NCBI RefSeq assembly: GCF_013141825.1
Contig: NZ_RZNH01000015.1
Location: 38,457-102,456, forward strand
Reading direction: 5' to 3'
DNA: 64,000 nt
Origin: Marinifilum caeruleilacunae
GTDB taxonomy: Bacteria > Bacteroidota > Bacteroidia > Bacteroidales > Marinifilaceae
The first letter of the stretch is position 1; each line of letters opens with the position of its first letter. This document shows, in pieces, positions 45,632 to 54,696 of this stretch. A program made the position numbers and the translations under genes. Under the pieces are notes generated by a model. It did no database searches. It had not been told where the DNA came from and saw nothing but the letters and a program-made list of their open reading frames with translations.

Positions 45632-46108
45632 TTACTTCTGTATAAGTACCGTGGCATAGGCCGATATTCCATCTTCTGTTCCAACAAATCCCAATTTTTC
45701 GGTTGTTGTAGCCTTAATGGCGATATCTTCAATATCAATGCCCATTACTTTTGCCAGTACTTCCTGCATTTCGGCAATTAAAGGCTTAATTTTAGGTTTT
45801 TGCAAGGCAATGGTCGAATCGATATTGCCAATGGAGTAGCCTTTTTCACCTATTATTTCAACTGTCTTTTGAAGTAGTATTTTACTATCAATTCCTTTAA
45901 AATCGTTTGAAGTATCAGGAAAATGATACCCGATATCCCTCATGTTGGCAGCGCCTAAGAGTGCATCGCATATGGCATGAATCAATACATCTCCATCTGA
46001 ATGAGCAACACAACCTTTGTGATGCTCAATCTTAATTCCTCCCAACCAAAATTCTTCTCCTTCAGCCAACTGATGAACATCATAGCCAAATCCAACTCTA
46101 ATCTTCAT
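45632..46108 (-). CDS. ispF: 2-C-methyl-D-erythritol 2,4-cyclodiphosphate synthase
   Basis: 158 residues, the normal family length. Metal ligands D10 and H12 are in GYDVHQL, with a third histidine in the HSDGDVLIHAICDALLGAA motif. DIGYHFPDT and the C-terminal KATTTEKLGFVGTEDGISA are typical. It makes the cyclodiphosphate intermediate of the MEP isoprenoid pathway. The start codon overlaps the porV stop codon by one base (TAATG), indicating translational coupling. Confidence 0.97.
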   Translation of the reverse strand: MKIRVGFGYDVHQLAEGEEFWLGGIKIEHHKGCVAHSDGDVLIHAICDALLGAANMRDIGYHFPDTSNDFKGIDSKILLQKTVEIIGEKGYSIGNIDSTIALQKPKIKPLIAEMQEVLAKVMGIDIEDIAIKATTTEKLGFVGTEDGISAYATVLIQK

Positions 46109-47283
46109 TATTTAATTATTTTATCAAGATTAGCAGTTAAACTGAATCTTAAAGTGTTTTTAAGAGGATTGTTCTGAGTAGTAGGAATCAAGTATGAAAA
46201 ATCAAGATCAAACATATTTAGTTTTACTCCCAAACCAGCAGTAAAATATTTACGATTTCCCTTGTCTTCGTGTTCGTAGTAATATCCACCTCTTAATGCA
46301 AATTGCTCCTGATACCAGTATTCTAAACCAAGCGACCATGCAATTTCTTTAAATTCTTCGCCCATTCCACCCGGAGCATCGGAGAACGAACTAAAAATAC
46401 CTGAAACAACCGATTTGTCAGAAGTTTCGCTTCCAACAATAACACCGCCATCTTCACCTTCTTCTAAATTCCCGCTATTTGGAGTTGGAACCAAAAGTTT
46501 GTTCATGTCGGCAGCAATGGTAAGTGTATTGTATCGGTCTAATTCCATTTTTAAAGCAGTTCCTAATTTCAGGTTGGTAGGAATAAACTCTTTCTCATCA
46601 TCATTGGTGTAACTAATTTTAGAACCGATGTTCGAGATGTTCAAACCCCAAGACCATAACATGTCTCTGCGATTTCTTCTGAATTCATGCTGATAGTATA
46701 CCGAAACATCGGCAGCAAAAGCGTTACCAGCTTGTGTTTCTAAACCAGAAACAAATTGCGATTGGGTTAAATCCGATCTGATGTAACGAAATGCAATACC
46801 ACCCGAAAATTCGTCGCTTAACTTTCTTGAGTAGGCAATATCAAAAGCCCATTCGTTTGGGTTTTGAGCAACAGGAATGTCTTCTGCTCTTTCTAAAAAT
46901 GCAATTTCACCTAGCGAAAAATAGCGAAGAGAGGCTCCGATAACTTGATTCTTGTCTAATCGGTAATATCCCGTTAGGTACGAAATACTCATATCATCAA
47001 CCAATTCGCGCAACCATGGAGTGTAAGATGCAGATACGCCATATTCGCCATCAATCATTGCGAATTTGGCAGGATTCCAATGCATTGAATTTACATCAGG
47101 AGATGTAGCAACACCGGCATCACCCATAGCTCCAGCTCTCGAATTAGGAGTAATTGTTAAAAAAGAAACGGCAGTAGAAATGTAATTTGCACCAGAGGTT
47201 GAAGTCTGGGCAGAAACCTTACCAATGCCTGTAAAAATTAAAAGACATAGCAAGCTCGTGATCTGAGTCAGTTTTTTAGTCAT
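46108..47283 (-). CDS. porV: Type IX secretion outer-membrane protein PorV (LptO)
   Basis: A 391-residue beta barrel of the PorV/FadL-like family. The signal peptide is followed by SGANYISTAVSFLTITPNSRAGAMGDAGVAT, the hallmark of PorV, then NSMHWNPAKFA, and strands to the C-terminus (LKNTLRFSLTANLDKIIK). PorV takes cargo proteins with C-terminal signals from the translocon and hands them to the attachment complex with PorU. The ATG at 47281-47283 is preferred to an upstream in-frame start. A -7 box, TATATTTG, lies on the minus strand (47313 to 47306), so porV may also have its own promoter. Confidence 0.93.
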   Translation of the reverse strand: MTKKLTQITSLLCLLIFTGIGKVSAQTSTSGANYISTAVSFLTITPNSRAGAMGDAGVATSPDVNSMHWNPAKFAMIDGEYGVSASYTPWLRELVDDMSISYLTGYYRLDKNQVIGASLRYFSLGEIAFLERAEDIPVAQNPNEWAFDIAYSRKLSDEFSGGIAFRYIRSDLTQSQFVSGLETQAGNAFAADVSVYYQHEFRRNRRDMLWSWGLNISNIGSKISYTNDDEKEFIPTNLKLGTALKMELDRYNTLTIAADMNKLLVPTPNSGNLEEGEDGGVIVGSETSDKSVVSGIFSSFSDAPGGMGEEFKEIAWSLGLEYWYQEQFALRGGYYYEHEDKGNRKYFTAGLGVKLNMFDLDFSYLIPTTQNNPLKNTLRFSLTANLDKIIK

Positions 47284-47342
47284 AATATTAATGTGTAGTA
47301 AAATACAAATATACTTCAAATAACTAATAATGCTGATTTTTA

Positions 47343-50300
47343 TTATTTCAGGATCACCAATTTTTGAAATTTGTTCACGGTTTTTCCATTATCGGCACGA
47401 ACCTTTACACGATAGAAGTAAACTCCACGACCAATGGAATTTCCAAAATCGTCTTTTCCGTCCCATTGAATGGGTCCAACCCTGTTTCCAGATGAATTAA
47501 TTGTGGTTTCGATTGTTTTTATCAGTTTTCCGGATACGGTAAGAATTTGAATAAGCACATCCAATTCGCTCGATGCCTGGTTGTGTTCAAAATAGAAACC
47601 AGTATTGGTGGTAAAAGGATTCGGATAATTCAGCACATGTTTAATGACCAAATCAGCCGTTTCTGCAACCACAAAATCAAGCGTGGCCACCGAAGAATTG
47701 TTCACATTATCCCACACTTTCAATTGAATTTCATGCTCTCCTGTTTCCAATTCACTTAGTTGGTAGCTTACTTTTCCTTTTTTATAGTTATCAAGGTCAG
47801 ATTCATAGAAATCGTTTAGTTCGATGGGGGCATCGGTTTTCTGGTCTAAAATGGCAACCAGGTCGTGACCAATTGCATTGCCCACCGTATTAATTCCACT
47901 TGAATCTTGCACAATAGCTAGCAATAGCGGATTTTCATTGGTCATGCCTCCAGGTGTAAACTGTTCGTCGTTCATATACAGTTCAATTTCAGGACCAATT
48001 TTATCATCGCTCGCGTTCGGATTTGTACCACCTACAATAATCGAATTGGTGTAACCTGCAGCATCGGTATTTGCGCCAGATGCGTAGTAAGAAATTTTAC
48101 CATTTCCATATTGATAGTTAATATCTTTAGGAACAAAGAAAGAAAACTCAAAATTTCCATTCTTAATGCTTGCTTTTCCTTTGTACAGAATACTTGTCTG
48201 GCTTGTATACTCGAACTGGTTTCCATCGTTCCCACGAGTCGTTTTGGCCGTAGCTTTATCGTATACAGTTGGGTAAATAGTGCCGTTAAAATTACTGATA
48301 TCCGAACCAGAACCGGTTACAATTTTCCCCGAAACTTTTACTTCGCTTAAAGCTTTTAAAGTATCAATTGGTTGAGAGATGCTAACATCGTTTACATGAG
48401 TGCTGATGGCATTATGCTCAGGGTAATTAAGTTGTAGTGCCGGATCGCCAAGAAGCGTAAAATTTCGTTTGTTAATTCCCGATGAAGTGGCATTTTTTGT
48501 CATTCTCATAATATCACCCAATCGGTAATAATTCCCATCAGTTCCTCTCTCAAAAGCAAAGTCGTAAAAGTTTTGATTGAGTGTAAAGTTGGGCGAAGAA
48601 AAAACCAATCGAGTAGTGGTAAACAGGCCAATTCCACCACCGTTTTCGCGTAGGAAAATGATTTCGCCTGCCGAAAGTTTTTTGTAATTATCAAATCGGC
48701 TAAACTCACAGGTTGCTGTCATAAACAATGGAAGCTTTACAGGATTTTGCCAGGAGTAAATATCATCGGTCATCAAAATGTGTTCGTGCGCCAAACCATT
48801 TTCGTTCCCATGTCCCGTGTAATTCATCAACAAGGTTCCTTTGTTTACACTTTCGTTGATTTCAGTATTGACATCAGGATATTCCTGACCTGCAGAAGTT
48901 GTAATCTGTTCAAAATCATCAAGAAAAATTCTTTGAACCTGGTATTGTGGATAAGCACTTTCAACTTTTACGGCAAGCCTATTGGCATCTCGCATGTGGG
49001 TGTTGTTGTCTTCATCGTCGCCAATAAAACAAAGCATACTTTGCCAATCGCCTTTTTCTGCCGAATTATAGTTGATGATTTTATTCACTGCAATTTGAGC
49101 TTCTTCGCTAGTGTTCACTGGCAATCTTCCAATTCCAATATCGACCAGGCCACTTGCTTCACCTTCATCATTGTCTAATAAACCGTAAAAATCGTCGGTT
49201 ACAAAAGATTGAGTTGGGCTCAAAGAATTTTCAGATTGATAAGTCAATATTTTATTGGTATTACTTTCCCTATCGGAGATATTATCGAATGAACCATCGC
49301 CAAAAAGAAGCAAATATTTTATCATGTCCGCTTCTCCCGATGCACGATCATAAAACATTTTTACGAAGTTTCGAATGGCCGATACATCCGGTGTTCCCGA
49401 CGAGAATTCATTAAAAATTACATCCTGATTAACAACAATTACACTCATGCCATCCTTGTTTCTGTGGAAATCGGCAATTTGCTCGGCATAAGATAAAAAT
49501 TGACCATTGCTAACAATCAACATATCGGTTTGAGGCAAAGCATGCAGGTTTTGATTTGATACATTTCCAATAACTACTGGAGTAGGGAAATTGGCTTCAG
49601 GATCGAAAACAATAAACTCTTTCAGGCTGTTTGTTGATACATTAAAACTTCCGGTAGAACCCGATAGGCTAAGCGGTATTTGCTGTACACTATTTTGATT
49701 GCTAACATCCCAAACCAAAGTAGAGCTGTTACAGTTCTGAACCTGAAATCGTGAGATATTGCCTGCACCAACCGATTCTGCATCTCGAAATGCCATTTGA
49801 GAACCTGAGAATACCAGGTTTCGGCGAGTGTTAACCCTCAAATAATCTAACCAACCAACCGATGAGGCCGAACTTTTCTGATAATCCAATTGAATTTGTA
49901 AATCGTCGGAAGAAGGTGAGAAATTGGTAAAACTTTGCTGTTTTAACGAAGCATAAGTAGCTGTGTAACTTCCTGTATTTACAGCCGCAATATTCAGATC
50001 GCCGATGCTGGTTGAACCTGAATTTACATGCAGAGTTGTTGCCGACGAAGATCGGGCAGCAAAACTTAGCGAAACAATACTATTGCTGGCAGTATTTACA
50101 TTAGGAAAGTTAAAAGTATAATTGAATTCCGTGTCCACATCATACTCCTGGCCAAACCATAATCTACCCGATTCTAATAGGTTGGTTTCATCTATGTCGA
50201 TCACCCTGTAATCGTTAAAGGTGTTTACCGTATTGGTATAGCTAGCTTCCGAATTTTGATTTTGAACCAACTGGGGGTTTCCCATATCAGAGCTTAAAAA

Positions 50301-51119
50301 ATAAAACGACTGTTTCGAATACAAATGATTTTCGTGGATAAACTCCGAAGTAGATGGATTAAAGGTCCAGCTTCTCGGTCCGTTGGCGTAAAAAAGCAGG
50401 TAATCACCACTGTTAAAAATGCCATCCTCGCCCAAATGAAAATAAACAGGAACAACAGGCAAATCGTCAATTGAATTATCTGAATTCATTTTCGGAAGCA
50501 TTCCACCATAACCATATACGCGAACATTGGCAGGATTCGTAATTCCCATATCAATTAAATCAGAGTAGGTAATTTTGTGAATAGCCGTTGTATCTACCGC
50601 CACTTTTACCCAATTTCCTGTACTTAATACAGAATTGCTGGCATAGTTTTTTGCAGATTTCACAGAACTCCCTTGTCCAATCTTTTTAAAGCGCAGTGTG
50701 AAACTGATTAATTTTTCAAGACTTCCGTTGGCCGGATTTTTTCGAATGGGAACAAATTGTACTTTTTGATATTGCGTTTTTCGAATGGTAACACTTTCAA
50801 CTTTAGCTTCGATTACTGATGATAAAGATTTATTTCGTAAAATTTGCTGTTCAATGGAACTTAACTGTTTAAATTGCGTATCCAATAACTCAACAGAGAA
50901 TATTTCTCCGTTCGAACCAGTTCTTTGTAAGTTGTAAAATTCGGGTAACCAGTTGTTATTCAGGTCGAGAGATGCGCCATTAAAACTTATTGTTTTTATA
51001 ATTTCACCATCTGGGGATGTAATCGAGGTTTCATACCAATCCAGGTTGAAAGTATCGGATGTTTGAGAAAAACCTATTTTTCCGATCAATAAAGTGAGAA
51101 GTAAAAGTAGATAGCGCAT
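47343..51119 (-). CDS. porU: Type IX secretion sortase PorU (C25 gingipain-like)
   Basis: A 1,258-residue exported protein. It has a signal peptide (MRYLLLLLTLLIGKIGFS-Q), a large N-terminal beta region, then the caspase-like C25 peptidase domain with histidine in LLMNYTGHGNENGLAHE and cysteine in MTATCEFSRFDNY, the expected catalytic pair. It ends with a FlgD/CTD-like domain (VLNYPNPFTTNTGFYF, then GRGVYFYRVKV). PorU removes C-terminal sorting signals of type IX cargo and attaches it to surface lipopolysaccharide. It forms an operon with porV and ispF (59-base gap, then 1-base overlap). Confidence 0.95.
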   Translation of the reverse strand: MRYLLLLLTLLIGKIGFSQTSDTFNLDWYETSITSPDGEIIKTISFNGASLDLNNNWLPEFYNLQRTGSNGEIFSVELLDTQFKQLSSIEQQILRNKSLSSVIEAKVESVTIRKTQYQKVQFVPIRKNPANGSLEKLISFTLRFKKIGQGSSVKSAKNYASNSVLSTGNWVKVAVDTTAIHKITYSDLIDMGITNPANVRVYGYGGMLPKMNSDNSIDDLPVVPVYFHLGEDGIFNSGDYLLFYANGPRSWTFNPSTSEFIHENHLYSKQSFYFLSSDMGNPQLVQNQNSEASYTNTVNTFNDYRVIDIDETNLLESGRLWFGQEYDVDTEFNYTFNFPNVNTASNSIVSLSFAARSSSATTLHVNSGSTSIGDLNIAAVNTGSYTATYASLKQQSFTNFSPSSDDLQIQLDYQKSSASSVGWLDYLRVNTRRNLVFSGSQMAFRDAESVGAGNISRFQVQNCNSSTLVWDVSNQNSVQQIPLSLSGSTGSFNVSTNSLKEFIVFDPEANFPTPVVIGNVSNQNLHALPQTDMLIVSNGQFLSYAEQIADFHRNKDGMSVIVVNQDVIFNEFSSGTPDVSAIRNFVKMFYDRASGEADMIKYLLLFGDGSFDNISDRESNTNKILTYQSENSLSPTQSFVTDDFYGLLDNDEGEASGLVDIGIGRLPVNTSEEAQIAVNKIINYNSAEKGDWQSMLCFIGDDEDNNTHMRDANRLAVKVESAYPQYQVQRIFLDDFEQITTSAGQEYPDVNTEINESVNKGTLLMNYTGHGNENGLAHEHILMTDDIYSWQNPVKLPLFMTATCEFSRFDNYKKLSAGEIIFLRENGGGIGLFTTTRLVFSSPNFTLNQNFYDFAFERGTDGNYYRLGDIMRMTKNATSSGINKRNFTLLGDPALQLNYPEHNAISTHVNDVSISQPIDTLKALSEVKVSGKIVTGSGSDISNFNGTIYPTVYDKATAKTTRGNDGNQFEYTSQTSILYKGKASIKNGNFEFSFFVPKDINYQYGNGKISYYASGANTDAAGYTNSIIVGGTNPNASDDKIGPEIELYMNDEQFTPGGMTNENPLLLAIVQDSSGINTVGNAIGHDLVAILDQKTDAPIELNDFYESDLDNYKKGKVSYQLSELETGEHEIQLKVWDNVNNSSVATLDFVVAETADLVIKHVLNYPNPFTTNTGFYFEHNQASSELDVLIQILTVSGKLIKTIETTINSSGNRVGPIQWDGKDDFGNSIGRGVYFYRVKVRADNGKTVNKFQKLVILK

Positions 51120-51457
51120 TGTCTGTATTAAAATTTTTGTTCTTGAAAACAGAATTAATGCAAAATAAACAAAAGTTTACACAATGACGATGAATCTGCT
51201 TATGATATCTGAAACTCGAAAACTTTGCTTGTAATTAAAAATATTTTATTAAAAAATCAGGATACATATTTTTAGAGCTAATCAGTTAGTAAGCTTTAGT
51301 TTCAGAGAATCAGACAGATGAAGAGGAATTAAAATTTACAGAGAAAAATGTTAAATAATTAAATGAAAAACTAAAATCAGATACAATAAATTTATAGCAC
51401 TTTTAGTTATATTTGTTGAGTTAAGTATTTTTGAAGATAAACTACATTCAATCTATT
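51120..51457. promoter_or_regulatory. 338-bp divergent region between porU and gldJ
   Basis: AT-rich, without an ORF. On the plus strand TATATTTG (51408-51415) matches the -7 consensus, 43 bases before the gldJ start codon, but no TTG stands 19-20 bases upstream of it. No repeats or RNA structures are apparent. Confidence 0.5.
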
Positions 51458-52972
51458 ATGAAACTAAATTATAGCATAGTTATTGCTGTTTTTGCTGCCG
51501 GTTTAATGATCTTCCCATCGTGTTCGAAGGTTAAGAACCTGGTAGGTAAAGGTGAAAAGTCAAAAACTACGGGTTGGGCATATAACGATCCTGATAATGG
51601 AGGCTTTGAATATCATAGCGGTTATGAGCAGGCTACTGGCCCAGGACTTAAATTTGTACAAGGTGGTACATTCACAATGGGAAGAACCCAACAAGATGTG
51701 ATGTACGATTGGAATAATGTACCCAGAAGAGTAACAGTTCCTTCATTCTATATCGACGAAACGGAAGTTCGTAATGTTGATTATCTTGAATACTTACATT
51801 GGACAAAAAGAGTATACGTTTCTTACCCGGAAGTATATAAAAAGGCATTGCCTGATACTTTGGTATGGCGCGACGAGTTGGCTTACAATGAACCATATGT
51901 AAACAACTACCTTCGTCACCCAGCTTATGCAGAATATCCTGTTGTTGGTGTATCGTGGGAGCAAGCTATTGACTACTGCGAGTGGCGTACCGATCGTGTT
52001 AATGAACAAATTCTGATTGATAAGGGCATTTTAAACCCGGATCCTGCACAGAGAGACGAAAATAACTTTAATACTGAAGCATATTTAGCCGGACAGTATG
52101 AAGGTTCTGTAAACAAGAATTTACCAGATTTAGATCCAGATAACGAAGAAAGACAAGTTCGTTGGACTGATGGTATTTTACTTCCTAAATACCGCCTTCC
52201 ATCTGAAGCAGAGTGGGAATATGCTGCCAGTGCATTAATTGGTAACTCTGAAGAAGAGAGAATTACAGATAAAAGAATTTTCCCATGGAATGGTCACTGG
52301 GTGAGAAACGAAAACAAAAAAGTTCGCGGTCAGATGATGGCTAACTTTGCTCGTGGACGAGGTGACTATATGGGTACTGCTGGTGCATTGAACGATGCCG
52401 GTGATGTTACCGTTCCTGTAAACTCGTTCTGGCCAAACGACTTTGGTTTGTATTGTATGGCAGGTAATGTAAGCGAATGGGTAGCTGATGTGTACCGCCC
52501 AATGTCGCCGGAAGATATTGCAGAATTTAATCCATATCGTGGTAACGTATTTAAAACAAAAGTACGCGACGAAGAAGGAAATATCGCTGAAAAAGATAGT
52601 TTAGGACGTATTCGTTACAGATTACAAAAAGATGAGGAATTGGTAGGACGTGAAAATTACAAGACTGCCGATAACCGTAACTATCGTGATGGTGACGTGT
52701 CTTCAAGTATTGTTTCTGATTACGAATGGAACAACCCTGAGCACCAAACGCAAGGTTCAAGCCGCATGTATGTTCAAGGTAGAGGACAGGATGGTAGCGA
52801 TTTCAGTTCTATGGTTACCGATAACTCGAGAGTTTACAAAGGTGGCTCCTGGAAAGACAGAGCTTACTGGATGGCTCCAAGTGCACGCCGATTCCTTGAT
52901 CAGAAAGAAGCACGAGATGATATTGGTTTCCGTTGTGCGATGACACGCGTTGGAAGACCAACTCAAAAATAG
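51458..52972 (+). CDS. gldJ: Gliding motility / type IX secretion lipoprotein GldJ
   Basis: A 504-residue lipoprotein with lipobox cysteine C22 (FPSC). The mature protein is an FGE-sulfatase (SUMF1-like) fold: GLKFVQGGTFTMGRTQQDV, FYIDETEVRNVDYLEYLHW, YPVVGVSWEQAIDYCEWR, LPSEAEWEYAA, GNVSEWVADVYRP and, at the end, VYKGGSWKDRAYWM...IGFRCAMTRVG. GldJ and the related GldK are outer-membrane lipoproteins needed for type IX secretion and, in gliders, motility. Placement next to porU and before murF is the conserved arrangement. The ATG at 51458 is chosen over an upstream TTG because it starts a proper lipoprotein signal. Confidence 0.93.
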   Translation: MKLNYSIVIAVFAAGLMIFPSCSKVKNLVGKGEKSKTTGWAYNDPDNGGFEYHSGYEQATGPGLKFVQGGTFTMGRTQQDVMYDWNNVPRRVTVPSFYIDETEVRNVDYLEYLHWTKRVYVSYPEVYKKALPDTLVWRDELAYNEPYVNNYLRHPAYAEYPVVGVSWEQAIDYCEWRTDRVNEQILIDKGILNPDPAQRDENNFNTEAYLAGQYEGSVNKNLPDLDPDNEERQVRWTDGILLPKYRLPSEAEWEYAASALIGNSEEERITDKRIFPWNGHWVRNENKKVRGQMMANFARGRGDYMGTAGALNDAGDVTVPVNSFWPNDFGLYCMAGNVSEWVADVYRPMSPEDIAEFNPYRGNVFKTKVRDEEGNIAEKDSLGRIRYRLQKDEELVGRENYKTADNRNYRDGDVSSSIVSDYEWNNPEHQTQGSSRMYVQGRGQDGSDFSSMVTDNSRVYKGGSWKDRAYWMAPSARRFLDQKEARDDIGFRCAMTRVGRPTQK

Positions 52973-52997
52973 AAAAGTAGTTTTTTCGAAATAAAAC

Positions 52998-53030
52998 AAA
53001 ACCTCATCCTTATCGGGATGAGGTTTTTTA
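52998..53030 (+). terminator. Terminator of gldJ
   Basis: A 12-bp perfect stem, AAAACCTCATCC (52998-53009) with its complement (53016-53027), around a 6-base loop and followed by T-rich sequence. murF begins 48 bases later. Confidence 0.92.
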
Positions 53031-53077
53031 TTTGATTTTATTAATTTCGTTCATTGAATTAACAAGAGGATATTTCT

Positions 53078-54367
53078 ATGCAAAATTCTAAACTATACAG
53101 CTTATTTAAGCAGTTTCCTACTGTTGTTACAGACACCAGAAAAGTAGTTCCGAATTCTATTTTCTTTGCCCTGAAAGGAGCAAATTTTAATGGCAATCGT
53201 TTTGCCAAATCGGCACTCGAAAACGGATGTAAATATGCGATTGTTGATGAAAAAGAGTTTGCACTGAATGATTCATACCTTCTTGTTGACGATGTACTAA
53301 CAGCCTTACAGGATTTGGCAAGGGAACATCGCAGAAACCTGGCGATTCCGATTTTGGCCATTACCGGAACCAATGGTAAAACAACTACCAAAGAACTGGT
53401 GAATGCTGTTTTATCCAGGAAGTACAAAACCTTCGCGACACAAGGGAATTTGAATAACCACATTGGTGTTCCATTAACGCTTCTTTCGATGAGCGAGGAA
53501 ACCAATTTTGGTGTTGTTGAAATGGGAGCGAATCATCCTGGTGAAATTAAATTTCTGTGTGAAATTGCCGAGCCCGATTTTGGAATCATTACCAATGTTG
53601 GGAAAGCACACCTTGAAGGTTTTGGTTCCTTCGAAGGGGTTAAAAAAACCAAGAAGGAACTGTATGATTATCTGCAAGGAAAAGGAAAGGTGTTTGTGAA
53701 CTGCGAAAACGAGCATTTAATGGGCATGCTCAACAATCAGGAAATTTATAGCTATGGCAACACCGAAGAGGCGGACAGCAAGGCTAAATTCCTGCAAGCT
53801 GCACCTTATTTGGTTCTGGAACTAAGATCACCGAAAATTGGCAAGTTGTACATCAAAACCAAATTGATTGGTGGCTACAATTTTGAGAATGCACTGGCTG
53901 CAGTAACAGTTGGTAGGTATTTTGATATCAAAGAATCGGATATTAAAGAGGCATTGGAGAACTACGAGCCAAACAATAATCGCTCACAATTAAAAAAGAC
54001 TGAAAAGAATGTTTTATTCTTAGATGCATATAATGCAAACCCAACAAGCATGGGAGTTGCAGTAAATAATTTTGCCGATTTGCCAATGAAAAACAAGTTG
54101 GTGATTTTAGGCGATATGCTGGAATTGGGTGAAGACTCCGAAAGTGAGCATCAGCAATTGATCGAATTATTGCAGGAGCGATCCTTAGATCATGTGTATT
54201 TGGTAGGAGATATTTTTAGCAAAGTGAATAAGGTAGATCAGTTTAAAACTTTCCTTAAGGCAGAAGAAGTATCGATATTATTAGAAAAGGAAGCTGTTTC
54301 TAATCATTATATCCTGATAAAGGGATCGAGAGGAATACAGTTGGAGAAGTTGGTTGAAAAATTGTAA
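53078..54367 (+). CDS. murF: UDP-N-acetylmuramoyl-tripeptide--D-alanyl-D-alanine ligase
   Basis: A 429-residue Mur ligase. The N-terminal domain has VVTDTRKVVPNSIFFALKG. The ATP-binding loop is ITGTNGKTTTKELV near residue 95, followed by GVVEMGANHPGEI, and the C-terminal domain has FLDAYNANPTSM and VILGDMLELG. It adds D-Ala-D-Ala to the UDP-MurNAc tripeptide, the last cytoplasmic step of the peptidoglycan precursor pathway. The next gene starts two bases after the stop codon. Confidence 0.96.
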   Translation: MQNSKLYSLFKQFPTVVTDTRKVVPNSIFFALKGANFNGNRFAKSALENGCKYAIVDEKEFALNDSYLLVDDVLTALQDLAREHRRNLAIPILAITGTNGKTTTKELVNAVLSRKYKTFATQGNLNNHIGVPLTLLSMSEETNFGVVEMGANHPGEIKFLCEIAEPDFGIITNVGKAHLEGFGSFEGVKKTKKELYDYLQGKGKVFVNCENEHLMGMLNNQEIYSYGNTEEADSKAKFLQAAPYLVLELRSPKIGKLYIKTKLIGGYNFENALAAVTVGRYFDIKESDIKEALENYEPNNNRSQLKKTEKNVLFLDAYNANPTSMGVAVNNFADLPMKNKLVILGDMLELGEDSESEHQQLIELLQERSLDHVYLVGDIFSKVNKVDQFKTFLKAEEVSILLEKEAVSNHYILIKGSRGIQLEKLVEKL

Positions 54368-54369
54368 TT

Positions 54370-54696
54370 ATGGGAATAGCTTGGATTTATTTAATTATTG
54401 CGGGACTGTTTGAGGCTGTATGGGCTATTGGACTTAAATATGCACAAGGATTCACAAAATTGTGGCCCAGTGTAATTACCATTGTGGCAATGGCCATAAG
54501 TTTGTACTTCCTGGCATTGGCCATTAAGAATTTACCGGTAGGTACAGCTTATGCCGTATGGACAGGTATTGGAGCTTTTTCTACTGCAGTGCTGGGAATT
54601 ATTCTATTTGGAGAACCAGTGCATTTCTCCAGAATTTTCTTTATGCTTTTACTCCTGGTGGCAATTATTGGTTTAAAATTTACAGCCCAGGCTTAG
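54370..54696 (+). CDS. gdx: SMR family exporter, Gdx (SugE) subtype
   Basis: A 108-residue protein with four transmembrane helices. The conserved glutamate is E14 in AGLFEAVWAIGLKYAQGF. The phrase GTAYAVWTGIGAF is the Gdx/SugE form (EmrE-type multidrug pumps have WSGxG instead), so guanidinium/H+ antiport is the likely activity. Gdx genes are often under guanidine riboswitches in other phyla; here the gene follows murF after two bases, leaving no room for one. Its 3' end overlaps the convergent glycosyltransferase gene by four bases, with no terminator between them. Confidence 0.87.
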   Translation: MGIAWIYLIIAGLFEAVWAIGLKYAQGFTKLWPSVITIVAMAISLYFLALAIKNLPVGTAYAVWTGIGAFSTAVLGIILFGEPVHFSRIFFMLLLLVAIIGLKFTAQA

